In this document: piece by piece, positions 38,286-46,642 of the stretch
Layout of the letters: each line of letters starts with the position of its first letter
Position numbering within the stretch: position 1 is the first letter of the stretch
DNA from: an uncultured Phycisphaerales bacterium
Lineage (GTDB): Bacteria > Planctomycetota > Phycisphaerae > Phycisphaerales > UBA1924
DNA length: 64,000 nucleotides
Assembly (NCBI GenBank): GCA_937871915.1
Contig: CALMPG010000075.1
Coordinates: 37,614-101,613 of the forward strand
Direction: 5' to 3'
Program-made: the position numbers and the translations under genes
The notes under the pieces: generated by a model
What the model saw: only the letters and a program-made list of their open reading frames with translations
Databases searched by the model: none
What the model was told of the DNA's origin: nothing

Positions 38286-40595
38286 ATGATTGTGATTACC
38301 CGCCTGCAACTCCTACGGAACATTGGACAGTTCGACAACGTCGCGACTCCCGCGACGCTTGACCTGAAGCGCCTCACGCTGGTCTACGCCGAGAACGGCA
38401 GGGGCAAGACAACGCTCGCGGCCATCCTCCGTTCGCTCGGCACAGGGGAAGCACTCCCGATCAACGAGCGGAAGAGGCTGGGCGCGGCTCACCCTCCGGA
38501 AGTTCGCATCGCTTGCGCGGGCGGGCCTCAGCCGGCGGCGTTCGTCAATGGCGCCTGGGACCGTACCTGTCCGGCGGTCATGGTGTTCGACGATGTGTTT
38601 GTGGATTGCAACGTCTACTCGGGGTTGGACGTAGACCCGGAGCATCGTCAGAACCTCCACGATTTGATCCTCGGCGCGCAGGGCGTCACGCTTGCCCGCC
38701 GGGTTGATGACCTCGCCACGCAGATTCGGAACCACAACACCGAGATTCGGACCAAGGGGAACGCGATTCCCGTCGCGGATCGGCACGGACAGTCGATTGA
38801 GGACTTCTGCGCCCTGCCGCAGCAAGCGAACATCGACGATGCCATTCGTAACGCCGAACAGCGGCTGGGGGCATTGCAGCAAGCGGGCGCGGTGCAGAGC
38901 ACTGCCGAGTTCGCCACGCTCGGCCTTCCGGCGATTGACTCGGCTTCGCTCTCGAGCCTGCTCGGGCGCACGGTCGCCAACTTGGATGGGGCAGCCGCGG
39001 CCGCCGTTCAAGAGCACTTCACGGTGCTCGGCGACGGCGCGGAGGCATGGGTGAGCACCGGAGTCGGCCACACGCCCGGCGGCGTGAACGCCGCGCCGGA
39101 TGCTCGGTGCCCGTTCTGCCGACAGTCGCTTGCGGGATCAACGATCTTCGCGCACTACCGGGCATACTTCGGAGACGCATACCGCCAACTGCAAACCGAC
39201 CTCTCGGCGACGCAGACAACCTTGGAAGCAGCGATGCGCGGTGATGCGCTCGCGGGGTTTGAGCGACAGGTCAAGACGACAGAAGATCGGCAGCGCTTCT
39301 GGTCGGCATTCTGCACGGTCCCGGCGATCGGCATTGACACCACGGCAGTTGCCCGCGCGTGGCAGAACGTGCGGGACCGGCTGCTTGCCGCGCTCCGCAC
39401 CAAGCGTGCGGACCCACTCGTCGCGGTTACCCTCGATGCTGACGCGCGGGCTGCGTTGACGACGTACGCGACACTGGCTGAGCAGGTGGCCGCCAAGAGC
39501 CGCGAACTCTTCGCCGCGAATGAGAACATCCAGCGGGTCAAGGAGGCGACCGGCGCGGGGAATACGCAGGCGGCGGACAACGAGGTGAAGCGTCTGAAGG
39601 CGACAAAGGCCCGGCACACCCCGGAGAATATTCGGCTCTGCGATGCCTATACCACCGCCGTGCGCGCCAAGGAACAAGCGGAGACGGACAAGACCGCCGC
39701 GCAGCAAGCGCTCGATGCCCACCGGGACACGGTGTTTCCGGCCTACCAGACCGCCATCAACTCGTACCTTGCGCGGTTCAATGCCGGATTCTCGATCGAG
39801 CAGGTGCAACCGCAGAATACGCCGGGTCGCCCAAGTTGCACGTACCAGTTGGTCGTCAACACCCACCGCGTCCCGGTCGCATCGGGCAACGTGGCCGCTG
39901 GGGTCTCGGCGTTCAAGAACACGATGAGCGCGGGGGACCGGAACACGTTGGCACTGGCCTTCTTCCTCTCCACGCTCGCTCAGGATCCGCAGAAGGCGAC
40001 CCGCGTGGTCGTCATGGACGATCCCGTGTCAAGCCTCGACGAGCATCGGTGCGTCGCCACGATCCAAGAGGTGCGCGGCCTCGTCGGACAGGTTGCCCAA
40101 GTCATCGCGCTATCGCACTCCAAGTCGTTTCTGGCACGCATCTGGCAGCACGCCGACCATGCCAACACGACATGCCTCACGGTAACGCGGGACGGCGCGG
40201 GTTCGACGTTGGCCGCATGGAACGTGACTGACGAGAGTGTCACCGAGTACGACAAGCGACACGCGCGGCTTCGGGAGTACGCGACGGCCAACACCGGCAA
40301 CTCCCGCGAGGTGGCCCAGAGCATCCGACCTGTTTTGGAGGGCTACTTGCGAGTCGGCTGCCCCGAGTATTTCCCGCCCGGGACATTGCTCGGCCCCTTC
40401 CGTGGAGTCGCGCAGCAACGCGCCGCGGCAGGCACGCCGATCATGGATGCCACGGTTCTGGCGGAACTCGGGCATCTTGTTGAGTACAGCAACCGATTCC
40501 ACCACGACACGAATCCAGCATGGGACACCGAGAACATCAACGACGGCGAACTCGCTGGGTTCGTGCGGCGCGCGCTGGACTTCGTAAAGGCTTAG
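38286..40595 (+). CDS. AAA_13-family SMC-like ATPase, RloC/PrrC-like (putative defence)
   Basis: 769 residues. Split ABC/SMC-type ATPase: Walker A AENGRGKTT (Lys41) after a short beta strand, then a long helical middle, and Walker B/D-loop VVVMDDPVSSLDEHR followed by IALSHSKSF near the C-terminus. A CPFC motif near residue 275 sits in the place of the zinc hook of RloC-type proteins. The C-terminal domain has R681-x3-E685 (IRPVLEGYL) and His739-His740 (NRFHHDTN), compatible with the Arg-Glu-His triad reported for the PrrC/RloC anticodon nucleases; the fit is suggestive only. First gene after tRNA-Asn, unlike the housekeeping genes to its left. Probably an antiphage ATPase. Confidence 0.75.
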   Translation: MIVITRLQLLRNIGQFDNVATPATLDLKRLTLVYAENGRGKTTLAAILRSLGTGEALPINERKRLGAAHPPEVRIACAGGPQPAAFVNGAWDRTCPAVMVFDDVFVDCNVYSGLDVDPEHRQNLHDLILGAQGVTLARRVDDLATQIRNHNTEIRTKGNAIPVADRHGQSIEDFCALPQQANIDDAIRNAEQRLGALQQAGAVQSTAEFATLGLPAIDSASLSSLLGRTVANLDGAAAAAVQEHFTVLGDGAEAWVSTGVGHTPGGVNAAPDARCPFCRQSLAGSTIFAHYRAYFGDAYRQLQTDLSATQTTLEAAMRGDALAGFERQVKTTEDRQRFWSAFCTVPAIGIDTTAVARAWQNVRDRLLAALRTKRADPLVAVTLDADARAALTTYATLAEQVAAKSRELFAANENIQRVKEATGAGNTQAADNEVKRLKATKARHTPENIRLCDAYTTAVRAKEQAETDKTAAQQALDAHRDTVFPAYQTAINSYLARFNAGFSIEQVQPQNTPGRPSCTYQLVVNTHRVPVASGNVAAGVSAFKNTMSAGDRNTLALAFFLSTLAQDPQKATRVVVMDDPVSSLDEHRCVATIQEVRGLVGQVAQVIALSHSKSFLARIWQHADHANTTCLTVTRDGAGSTLAAWNVTDESVTEYDKRHARLREYATANTGNSREVAQSIRPVLEGYLRVGCPEYFPPGTLLGPFRGVAQQRAAAGTPIMDATVLAELGHLVEYSNRFHHDTNPAWDTENINDGELAGFVRRALDFVKA

Positions 40596-40613
40596 CCGCG
40601 AAGCGGAATCTAA

Positions 40614-40680
40614 GCCGCCACCGTCGCCGCCGCAACCTCCGACCATGGCGCCTTGTCGCCGCGCGTGCTCACCCGCCGCA
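40614..40680. repeat. Imperfect flanking repeat, copy A
   Basis: The first 31 bp (40614-40644) match 42364-42394 at 28 of 31 positions; a second block (GTGCTCACCCGCCGCA, 40665-40680) matches 42414-42429 at 13 of 16. The copies lie on either side of the nuclease gene, in the same orientation. Confidence 0.55.
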
Positions 40681-40762
40681 AGGTGCAATCGGCCGTCTTG
40701 CTGGGCGAATTGGCACGGGTTGTCGGAGACGAAGGCAGATCCATGTCTCCCCGCCTGAACGT

Positions 40763-42265
40763 TCAGGGCTTCACTGGCAGACCGCGTATGCCGTCCAGAA
40801 GCACCCTGGTGGCCCGACAGTCGTCCTCGTTGTAGTCGAGAATCCGCTGGCGCACGGCGCTATCGCCCGTGCGCACCCATTGGTCGTACCACTCGATCGA
40901 CGCGGCGCCGGACGGGTCCGTGTCTCGCCACGTGAAGCCAAGGTACTTCGCAAGCGTCTTGATCGAGAAGTCGTTGGTAGGCCATTCGCTGTTCGGTCGG
41001 ACGACCGCGTGGTACAGGTCCGTTGAGCGCGGAGACGTGAAGATCGCAGCCACCTCTTCCGCGGCGATGACATCCGGGAACCGTGCCTGCAGCTTTGTCC
41101 AAATCGTCCGCTCGTAGGGGGAGTAGTAGTAGATGGCTGCGTCAGGGAGGGCGCGGAGGTACTCGCACGCCTCAGCGAACGCCTGACGCTCGCCTTCAGG
41201 TGTCGCCGTTGGGGCGAAGCACGCCCGGAATCGCTCGGTGCTGTTGTCCCGATTGTGCCGCTCCAGGAATCCGTGGAGGTAGCAAACGTCCCGGAATGGG
41301 TCTACTTCAATGTCGAAAAACAGCTCCACCGAAGCGTCAGCAGCATCGAATGTGCTCGTCAAATAGGGCGTGGAGCCGGGCGTGTTGAGCAAGGTGGCCC
41401 GCCGCTGGAACTTGTGGAGCATTTCAGCCCCGACGCCCGCGATCGTTGTCTTGTTCTTCGGCAAAACGAGCATCGCGATGTCAGTGATGGCTAGGGCCGC
41501 GACCGTGCGCAGATTCGGAGGGAAGTTTTCTCGCCGCGCTCTCCCGAGCTCGGGGATCAGGGTCAAATCGTTCGACTTCGTGATGCCCGCGTAGCAGGCT
41601 GTGCGCCAGTGGCATTGTTTGCAGATGCTCGCGAGCGCAGGGAGTGTCTCGGATGTTCCCGCAACGATTTGCCTCGCCTCCGCGAGCACTCCCGTGTACG
41701 TGTCCCAGAACGGATCGCTCCTCGGTCCAGGCTTCGCCGCTAGGTCGTATGGGACCTCGTCTCCGTGGATGTCCCAGATGAAGCCCCGACGCCCCGCGCT
41801 GAGCCCGACCTGTTCGAGAATGTCCGTGTACAGCGCCAACTGGACCGCGTAGTGCTTCTTGGGCTTCGTGTCATCGTCGGCGGCCCCCTCCTCACCCGCG
41901 CCACTCTTGATGTCACCCGCGACGTAGAGGTCGCCGTCCTTTCGCAGCAAGTCAGGCACGCCAAGGAGGTCACCCGCGCGAATCCTCCCCGAGTAGATCA
42001 GTTGGTCCCCTTTCCGCATCGCTCTAATGGTGCGCTCTTCACGCTCGTCATCACCGAATCCCGAGAGGTCGGTGAAGGGCAACTTGAGCTCCTCGATGAC
42101 CTGCTTTTCAAAAGCATGGCCCCGCTCCCACAGTAGCCGAGTGAATGGACTGATGTCATCTCGCTTGGACTTGTCTCCGAACGCGTCCATCCGGACTCGG
42201 TGGGGGCATGACACCAAGTCATACAGCATCGACGCTGTGATTGGAGTGCTCATGGCAAGAAGCAT
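40763..42265 (-). CDS. RecB/Cas4-like nuclease fused to RNase H-like domain (TM0106 type)
   Basis: 500 residues; ATG at 42265 or, equally possible, at 42253. The N-terminal half is a PD-(D/E)XK nuclease: VPDLL, then GDIKSG (D-x-K) and QLALYTDIL (QxxxY), with cysteines in SCPHR and CKQCHWRTAC that resemble the Fe-S ligands of Cas4/AddB nucleases. The C-terminal half (from about residue 300) has VELFFDIEVDPFRD and YNEDDCRATRVLLDG, the DEDD-type residues of an RNase H-like exonuclease. This is the arrangement of the TM0106 family of putative RecB nucleases. It is transcribed opposite to the AAA ATPase and flanked by imperfect repeats. Function unproven; DNA processing or defence is likely. Confidence 0.85.
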   Translation of the reverse strand: MLLAMSTPITASMLYDLVSCPHRVRMDAFGDKSKRDDISPFTRLLWERGHAFEKQVIEELKLPFTDLSGFGDDEREERTIRAMRKGDQLIYSGRIRAGDLLGVPDLLRKDGDLYVAGDIKSGAGEEGAADDDTKPKKHYAVQLALYTDILEQVGLSAGRRGFIWDIHGDEVPYDLAAKPGPRSDPFWDTYTGVLAEARQIVAGTSETLPALASICKQCHWRTACYAGITKSNDLTLIPELGRARRENFPPNLRTVAALAITDIAMLVLPKNKTTIAGVGAEMLHKFQRRATLLNTPGSTPYLTSTFDAADASVELFFDIEVDPFRDVCYLHGFLERHNRDNSTERFRACFAPTATPEGERQAFAEACEYLRALPDAAIYYYSPYERTIWTKLQARFPDVIAAEEVAAIFTSPRSTDLYHAVVRPNSEWPTNDFSIKTLAKYLGFTWRDTDPSGAASIEWYDQWVRTGDSAVRQRILDYNEDDCRATRVLLDGIRGLPVKP

Positions 42266-42363
42266 AACCGATCTTGGGTGCCGGGGTGACCCTTCTGCGG
42301 AACATCACACGATTGCTTTGGTCGCGCGGGCGATCAGCGAGCCCGGGATCGCAGCACTTTCGC

Positions 42364-42429
42364 GCCGCCGCCGTCGCCGCGGCGACCTCCGACCCCGGCC
42401 CGCGTTTCTCCGTGTGTTCACCGACCGCA
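42364..42429. repeat. Imperfect flanking repeat, copy B
   Basis: Counterpart of 40614-40680 (28 of 31 and 13 of 16 in the two blocks, one base shorter between them). Confidence 0.55.
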
Positions 42430-42478
42430 GCGCGTAACACGCCGTGTTGCCCGCCACGCTCGACGTGAGGTCGCTACG

Positions 42479-42489
42479 CAGGGTGACGC
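42479..42489. repeat. 11-bp direct repeat, left copy (possible att core)
   Basis: CAGGGTGACGC at 42479-42489 is repeated exactly at 47850-47860. The interval of 5.4 kb contains precisely the recombinase cassette and the two-gene cargo. Serine recombinases use short cores, so this may mark the ends of a mobile unit. Confidence 0.35.
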
Positions 42490-42533
42490 AAGGGTTGCTC
42501 TTGCCCCCCTCGCGCGCGGCTTCGGAAGCCCAT

Positions 42534-42550
42534 CGCGTAGGTATCCAGTA
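42534..42550 (+). promoter_or_regulatory. GCGTAG-TATC motif, copy 1
   Basis: CGCGTAGGTATCCAGTA; 16 of 17 bases match 51655-51671, and a shorter version is at 48639-48655. Each lies upstream of a plus-strand element gene, here about 85 bp before 42634. Confidence 0.4.
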
Positions 42551-42633
42551 GCCAGCGGCGGCGTGCCGCGGGCGACCGATCCCTGATCACCACGACCACC
42601 GCGGACGGGTGAGCATCTCCCAAGGAGTGCGCG

Positions 42634-42840
42634 ATGTCGCTGCGCCACGATCCGACAGACCCGGCGGACATGTCGCCTCAGGAGCGACTGGATGAGATCG
42701 CGAGCATCTTGGCCCGCGGGATTCTGCGGCTTCATGGGCGCGTTCTTCCCGACGTTCCCGACATCGAGAATCTGCCGGAATCCTCGGCCACATGCCTTGA
42801 ACTCTCGGCCGATCCTCGCCCTGATGGAGTCGCTGGTTAA
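42634..42840 (+). CDS. Small conserved protein of serine recombinase cassette
   Basis: 68 residues with a good ribosome site (AAGGAG, 9 nt before ATG). MSPQERLDEIASILARGILRL is a short helical block typical of the tiny proteins found immediately before DUF2924 and serine recombinase genes in other mobile elements. Function unknown; position suggests an accessory of integration or excision. Same strand and 24 nt from the next gene. Confidence 0.75.
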   Translation: MSLRHDPTDPADMSPQERLDEIASILARGILRLHGRVLPDVPDIENLPESSATCLELSADPRPDGVAG

Positions 42841-42864
42841 CGGCCAGAGAACGGAGGCGTTGCG

Positions 42865-43386
42865 ATGCTGAACGTGGGCCAGAAGGTGAGCGAGTTGCGG
42901 CGCATGACCGTGGGCGAACTGCGGCGGGAATACGCCGAGGTCTTCGGCGAGCAGACGCGCTCGTACCACAAGGAGTTCCTGGTCCGCCGGATCGCCTGGC
43001 GGATTCAGGCCAACGCGGAGGGCGGGCTCCCCGAGCGGGCGCGGCAGCGGGCCCTGGAGATCGCCAACGACGCCGACCTCCGCACTCGCGCCCCCGGGCG
43101 GGCCAACCCGCCGTGCATCCCGATGTCGTCGGCGACAGGCCGGGTGGTGACCGCGCGGATAGAGGTCCCCGCCGACGCCCGACTGCCGATGCCCGGAGCC
43201 CTGCTGACCCGCGAGTACCGGGGTCGGACTATCCGGGTCCGGGTCCTTCCCAAGGGATTTGACCACGAGGGCACGGTGTACCGCTCGTTGTCCGCGGTCG
43301 CGCACGCCGTTACCGGCGCGCATTGGAACGGGTACCTGTTCTTCGGCCTCGAAGCCCCCACGAAATCCTCAACGGAGAAGCCATGA
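42865..43386 (+). CDS. DUF2924 domain-containing protein
   Basis: 173 residues. LRRMTVGELRREYAEVFGEQTRS, then HKEFLVRRIAWRIQANAEGG, is the N-terminal DUF2924 block, and PGALLTREYRGRTIRVRVL with YRSLSAVAHAVTGAHWNGYLFFGL is the C-terminal one. The family is regularly encoded next to large serine recombinases; its role is unknown, though the end resembles a small DNA-binding fold. The stop overlaps the recombinase start by 4 nt, so the two are translationally coupled. Confidence 0.9.
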   Translation: MLNVGQKVSELRRMTVGELRREYAEVFGEQTRSYHKEFLVRRIAWRIQANAEGGLPERARQRALEIANDADLRTRAPGRANPPCIPMSSATGRVVTARIEVPADARLPMPGALLTREYRGRTIRVRVLPKGFDHEGTVYRSLSAVAHAVTGAHWNGYLFFGLEAPTKSSTEKP

Positions 43387-44957
43387 GCCGCCACCCCCCC
43401 ACCGCCACCCGTGGTTCCGCCACCACCGTGCGCTGCGCCATTTACACGCGCAAGAGCAGCGAAGAGGGTCTGGAGCAGGAGTTCAACTCCCTGGATGCCC
43501 AGCGCGAGAGCGGCGAAGCGTACATCGCCAGCCAGAAGAACGAGGGGTGGGTGTGCCTGCCCGACCGCTACGACGACGGCGGGTTCACCGGCGGGAACAT
43601 GGACCGCCCTGCCGTGAAGCGCCTCATCGCCGACATCGAAGCGGGGAAGATCGACTGCGTGGTCGTGTACAAGGTGGATCGTCTGAGCCGGTCGCTTATG
43701 GACTTCGCCCGGCTCATCGAAACGTTCGAGAAGCACAAGGTCGCGTTCGTCAGCGTCACCCAGCAGTTCAACACCGGGTCGTCGATGGGCCGCCTGGTTC
43801 TCAACGTGCTCCTGTCGTTCGCCCAGTTCGAGCGCGAGATCATCTCCGAGCGCACCCGCGACAAGATTGCCGCAACGCGCCGAAAGGGGAAGTGGGCCGG
43901 CGGCCACCCCATCCTGGGCTACGACGTGGACCCCCGGGGCTTCCGTTTGGTGGTCAACGAGGACGAGGCGGCCCGCGTTCGCGACATCTTCGCCATGTAT
44001 CTCGAGCACGAGGCGCTCATCCCGACGGTGAAGGCCATCGACGCAAAGGGCTGGTTGAACAAGCAGTGGACGACCCGGAAGGGCAAAACCCGGGGCGGAG
44101 CCCCGTTCGACAAGTCCAGCCTGTTCAAGACGCTCACGAACGTCGCGTACCTGGGGAGGGTGAAGTACAAGACCGAGGTCCATCCCGGCGAGCACGCCGC
44201 CATCGTGGACGCGGCCATATGGCAGCGGGTCCAGCAGGTGCTCACCCGCAACGGCCGCACCGGCGGCGCCGCCGTCCGCAACAAGTACGGCGCCCTGCTC
44301 AAGGGCCTCATCCACTGCGCCCCGTGCCGGTGCTCGATGGGCCACACCTACTCGTCGAAGAAGAACAACGTCCAGTACCGCTACTACGTCTGCCTGAGGG
44401 CGCAGAAGCGCGGTTGGCACACCTGCCCCTCGAAATCGATCCCGGCCGCCGAGATGGAGCGGCTGGTCGTCGAGCAGATCCGGGCCATCGGGCGCGACCC
44501 CGCCATCCTGGACGCGACGCTCCGGCACGCCCGGAAGCAGGCGGAGGAGTCGATCGGTGCGCTGCAGCGTGAGCGGGCGGCCCTTGAGCGGGAACTCAGG
44601 CGGCACTGCGGCGAGGTGCGCACGCTGTCCGTTGAGGCGTCGTCCAACGGAGTCGCCGCGTCGCGGCTGGGCGACCTCAACGAGCGAATCCGCGTGGGCG
44701 AGCAGCAGATGACCGAGATGCGAGAGCGGATCGTGGGCATGAGCCGAGACATCGTCACCGAGAGCGAGGTCGCGGCGGCGATGACCGCGTTCGATCCGGT
44801 GTGGGACACACTCACGCCCAAGGAGCAGGCCCGGGTGGTGCGGCTGCTCGTGAAGCGCGTCGAGTACAACGGGACGACGCGCACCGTGTCGCTGACGTTC
44901 CATCCCGAGGGGCTGCGCGGGCTGGCCGAACAGGCTGTCGAGGAGGTTGCCGCATGA
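43383..44957 (+). CDS. Large serine recombinase
   Basis: 524 residues from the ATG at 43383. N-terminal resolvase domain with AIYTRKSSEEG (nucleophile Ser25 expected), VYKVDRLSRSLMDFARLI, GRLVLNVLLSFAQFEREIISERTRDKI; then the recombinase domain (GKWAGGHPILGYD, LGRVKYKTEVHPGEHAAIVD), a zinc ribbon with CAPCRCSMGH and a later Cys pair (YVCL, CPS), and a coiled-coil C-terminal segment rich in Glu/Arg. Such enzymes integrate and excise mobile DNA between short att sites. It sits in a four-gene cassette (42634-45445), coupled by 4-nt overlaps on both sides. Confidence 0.95.
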   Translation: MSRHPPTATRGSATTVRCAIYTRKSSEEGLEQEFNSLDAQRESGEAYIASQKNEGWVCLPDRYDDGGFTGGNMDRPAVKRLIADIEAGKIDCVVVYKVDRLSRSLMDFARLIETFEKHKVAFVSVTQQFNTGSSMGRLVLNVLLSFAQFEREIISERTRDKIAATRRKGKWAGGHPILGYDVDPRGFRLVVNEDEAARVRDIFAMYLEHEALIPTVKAIDAKGWLNKQWTTRKGKTRGGAPFDKSSLFKTLTNVAYLGRVKYKTEVHPGEHAAIVDAAIWQRVQQVLTRNGRTGGAAVRNKYGALLKGLIHCAPCRCSMGHTYSSKKNNVQYRYYVCLRAQKRGWHTCPSKSIPAAEMERLVVEQIRAIGRDPAILDATLRHARKQAEESIGALQRERAALERELRRHCGEVRTLSVEASSNGVAASRLGDLNERIRVGEQQMTEMRERIVGMSRDIVTESEVAAAMTAFDPVWDTLTPKEQARVVRLLVKRVEYNGTTRTVSLTFHPEGLRGLAEQAVEEVAA

Positions 44958-45445
44958 ACAAGAATGACCCGCGGATCGAGTTCAAGGTGCACTTCCAGGT
45001 CAATCGCCGGGGAAGGAAGAGGGCGGTTTCCGGGGAAACGCCAGCAACCGACAGCCCGGAACAAGGGCGTTTGCCCCGCGTAACCCGCCTGATGGCGCTC
45101 GCCATCCGGTTCGACGGCCTCATCCGCGACGGGGAGGTGCGCGACCTGGCGGAAGTCGCTCGCCTGGGCCATGTCACCCGCGCCCGCGTGACGCAAGTCA
45201 TGAACCTGCTTCACCTTGCGCCTGACCTCCAGGAGGCGATCCTGAACCTGCCGCGGGTTGAGAAGGGGCGGGAGACCATCACCGAGCGCGAACTCCGGCC
45301 CATCGCGGCGCTTGTGGACTGGCGAAAGCAGCGGCTCGCGTGGCGTCTGCTGTCACATAGCGACAAAAGCACATGCACGGGGGCTGTTAACCGCCATAAT
45401 CCTCCTAAACGTCGACCTCTCATGGAAGGGATGCAGGTCGCTTAG
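44954..45445 (+). CDS. HTH/ParB-like accessory protein of the recombinase cassette
   Basis: 163 residues; starts in the recombinase stop (ATGA). LMALAIRFDGLIRDGEVRDLAEVARLGHVTRARVTQVMNLLHLAPDLQEAIL is a helix-turn-helix region like those of KorB/ParB-type proteins, and this gene order (recombinase then HTH protein) recurs in related elements. Likely a DNA-binding regulator or recombination directionality factor; that role is inference. The C-terminal tail is basic. The ribosome site for the next gene (AGGAG) overlaps this stop. Confidence 0.75.
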   Translation: MNKNDPRIEFKVHFQVNRRGRKRAVSGETPATDSPEQGRLPRVTRLMALAIRFDGLIRDGEVRDLAEVARLGHVTRARVTQVMNLLHLAPDLQEAILNLPRVEKGRETITERELRPIAALVDWRKQRLAWRLLSHSDKSTCTGAVNRHNPPKRRPLMEGMQVA

Positions 45446-45457
45446 GAGAAGCACACC

Positions 45458-46642
45458 GTGGCAATGCTCGATCTACGCTGGTTCACAAACGAAGAGTCAC
45501 TTCGGTCCATCACACCAAGGTACCTCTTTCGGCTCCTCTCGCCCCATGCCGTCTACCTGCGAAGCCGTGGCTTCACGATACCCGGTCTGGGGATTGGCGA
45601 GCTTCTCGACTACGACGCGCTTCGGGGCATCCTGCTCCACCCCGACCGGGCCACGCCCCCGCGGTTGATCGACGCGTTGTATTTCGTCAACGAGTTGGCC
45701 ACGCCAGACGCGATGGACGATCTGCTGGGCGAACTGGAGGCCCGGGGTCTCTGTATTGATGATGACCAAGAGCACGCTCCGATTGACGTGGCCATTCAGG
45801 TCTGGTTGCTGGACCCAGACATGCTCCAGGAGAAGCATGCTGAGCAGTACCTCGCGCGGCCTCGCTCCTTTCAGTATTTCCAGACCGAACGACCAACGAT
45901 TCCGGAGTTCGTGTTGCCCACGGCCGAGGCCCGCCGCGCACTCGAAGAGTCGTTGGATGCGTGGTTCGTGGACCACAAGCGGGGGACAGGCGCCCGCATT
46001 TTCGTGTATCCGCGGGAGGACCGCATCTTGTTCTTGGTGCGCCACGGCGATCCATACCGGCGCGAAGGGAGTATGGAGAACGGCGAACCTGGAAGCGTCG
46101 CGTATCGGCCCTTGAAGTTCGATGTTCTGGAGTATAACCCGCGCATCGGCGAGATCGGTATTAACGCGGGGACTGATGGCGAAAAGTTGTTGTACCGGCA
46201 CGCGGTCGGTCGTCACTTCTTCAACGACGAGAACTTCTTCCCCGGCACCGCCAAGTACTCCCTGGAGCCCTTGCAGTGTGATGGCGAGGCTTCCCTGGTT
46301 TGCAGCGATGTTGACGGGATCGAGTGGGTTCGATTGAAAGAGGTGCATTTCTACTGGGGTGGTGCGGAGGGGGAGGTCGAGGTGCGAAAGGCGAAGGGCG
46401 TGTTCGCGGCATACGCCAAGAGAAACGCGACGTTTCCGCGCGCCAGGATCATCAAGGCCGTCTTCGAGGTGAAGTTCACCGATTGCAAAACGCCTCGCTC
46501 CGTATGCATCAGGCCGTCCAATGTGGCCCAATACACGCGGGATCACGACAGCGTCCACATTGAAGAATGGCTCAACCGTCGCGGCTTCATCATCCAGCGC
46601 GAGGTGCCTACCAATGCCGAATCTGTTCTGGCATGCACTTGA
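45458..46642 (+). CDS. Unrecognised 394-aa protein, cargo gene 1
   Basis: GTG start at 45458, eight bases after AGGAGA. No signal peptide or membrane helix. The N-terminal third (about 1-100) is mixed alpha/beta with no motif I know; from about residue 165, RRALEESLDAWFVDHKRGTG, ARIFVYPREDRILFLVRHGDP and GEIGINAGTDGEKLLYRHAVGRHFF recall a family of hypothetical proteins found in varied bacteria. It overlaps the next gene by 29 nt, so the two are surely co-expressed. Positioned directly behind the recombinase cassette, it is probably cargo. No function proposed. Confidence 0.7.
   Translation: MAMLDLRWFTNEESLRSITPRYLFRLLSPHAVYLRSRGFTIPGLGIGELLDYDALRGILLHPDRATPPRLIDALYFVNELATPDAMDDLLGELEARGLCIDDDQEHAPIDVAIQVWLLDPDMLQEKHAEQYLARPRSFQYFQTERPTIPEFVLPTAEARRALEESLDAWFVDHKRGTGARIFVYPREDRILFLVRHGDPYRREGSMENGEPGSVAYRPLKFDVLEYNPRIGEIGINAGTDGEKLLYRHAVGRHFFNDENFFPGTAKYSLEPLQCDGEASLVCSDVDGIEWVRLKEVHFYWGGAEGEVEVRKAKGVFAAYAKRNATFPRARIIKAVFEVKFTDCKTPRSVCIRPSNVAQYTRDHDSVHIEEWLNRRGFIIQREVPTNAESVLACT

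Larger units (their letters stand above)
42266..42633. other. Divergent intergenic region upstream of the recombinase cassette
   Basis: 368 bp with no credible gene. It holds repeat copy B (42364-42429), the left copy of an 11-bp repeat (42479-42489), and a GCGTAGGTATCC motif (42534-42550) about 85 bp before the first cassette gene. Probably contains promoters for both directions and perhaps an attachment site. Confidence 0.5.
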
